A DNA stretch of 64,000 nucleotides, taken from contig OX388328.1 in the NCBI GenBank assembly GCA_947579605.1, forward strand, positions 10,209,684 to 10,273,683, written 5' to 3'. The notes under the pieces are model-generated. The model did no database searches. It was not told where the DNA came from and saw only the letters and a list, made by a program, of their open reading frames with translations. A program made the position numbers and the translations under genes. This DNA comes from Athripsodes cinereus. Taxonomy: Eukaryota > Arthropoda > Insecta > Trichoptera > Leptoceridae. Positions 63,451-64,000 of the stretch are shown one piece after another (position 1 is the stretch's first letter; the number at the start of each line of letters is the position of its first letter).

Positions 63451-63905
63451 CTCCCAAAAACGATAAAAAGACAGCGGGGCCTCCACACCTTAAGATGACT
63501 TTCACATGTGAACGGACCTTTTAATTTACTTAATCTGGTTATCCCAATTGAAGAACCATACGTTTACAATTTAACATTATGAAAATCTAATCGGAGGCAA
63601 TGAGAAAAGCGTGATTTTAACGACAACTGTCGGTGTCCATGAAAAATGTGTTTATTTTAGAAATAGCAACAGTTCTGTTTGACTAAAGAATGGTTACACG
63701 ACATGTTTGTAAATCTTCGATTGTATTCCTTAATTGTAGCATTTTTGTTGCGTTGATGCATGTAATTATCAAACGGATTACACCTTTCATCTTGTCGGTT
63801 TACGGAACAATGCAAAAATTTAACAAATTCAACTTTATCTTATTTAATAAATAGATACACATGTCTAATGAACTCAGCTCTTTTAATTATTATTCAATGT
63901 TTGAC
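63451..63905. other. AT-rich stretch, nothing recognised
   Basis: No supported feature. Confidence 0.4.
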
Positions 63906-63906
63906 T

Positions 63907-64000
63907 TCGTCGGTAGCCTGGAGGTAGAGTCTTGGCTTCGTGAACAAGGGGTCCGCGGTTTGATTCCAGGTACTGGCAAACTCCCCTTTCACGACACAAG
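63907..64000 (+). mobile_element. SINE1, cut by window end
   Basis: TCGTCGGTAGCCTGGAGGTA, B-box GGTTTGATTCC and GGCAAACTCCCCTTTCACGA as in the other SINE1 copies; the tail lies beyond the window. Confidence 0.8.

Overview
The window looks like AT-rich nuclear DNA from an animal, most likely an insect. Lepidoptera is my best guess, but nothing here proves it. The grounds are a metazoan-type U5 snRNA gene, a fragment of an insect-like calexcitin/sarcoplasmic EF-hand protein, and a very dense load of RTE-like LINE ends, tRNA-derived SINEs, hAT-, Harbinger-, piggyBac- and mariner-type miniature elements and one young LTR element. Nothing resembles a prokaryotic gene, operon, rRNA or CRISPR array. 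Family names such as LINE-A or SINE1 are labels of mine used only to connect entries.

Layout. 1-9.5 kb: AT-rich DNA with a dispersed repeat, a 435-bp miniature element with 8-bp target duplications, LINE ends, a TAA-flanked Harbinger-like MITE that splits a LINE fragment, and a 402-bp hAT MITE. 9.7-17.1 kb: LINE and SINE debris, including a 201-bp near-palindromic element inserted in a LINE. 17.7-23.5 kb: a complete LTR element on the minus strand (two 1,745-bp LTRs that look identical, TSD AACC) whose only ORF is a 363-aa Gag-like protein with a C-terminal hydrophobic hairpin; no protease, RT, RNase H or integrase is present. 23.6-37.4 kb: LINE ends, an antisense half tRNA-Ser fused to a LINE tail, SINEs, a piggyBac-like MITE and a second palindromic element. 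37.4-39.0 kb: two hAT MITEs with 8-bp TSDs, one holding a nested LINE. 39.6-46.1 kb: more LINE ends, a 48-bp minisatellite, the EF-hand coding fragment trapped between LINE-derived pieces, and a mariner-type deletion derivative. 46.7-49.5 kb: a 5'-truncated RTE-like LINE with a nearly intact RT, between fragments of two other LINEs. 50-52.2 kb: composite MITE/LINE/SINE DNA. 52.6-52.76 kb: the U5 snRNA gene. 52.8-55.6 kb: a 2.8-kb RTE-like LINE on the minus strand with an intact 918-codon endonuclease/RT ORF. 55.6-64 kb: SINEs, short inverted-repeat elements, a 26-bp tandem array and AT-rich DNA.

Functionally this is gene-poor DNA shaped by retrotransposition. The only likely working cellular gene is U5. 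RTE-like LINEs supply enzymes and leave mostly 3' ends with short microsatellite tails. A non-LTR family (LINE-T) ends in the same 3' sequence as the commonest dispersed repeat (family T), as expected if that repeat uses the LINE machinery. The LTR element must borrow Pol from elsewhere.
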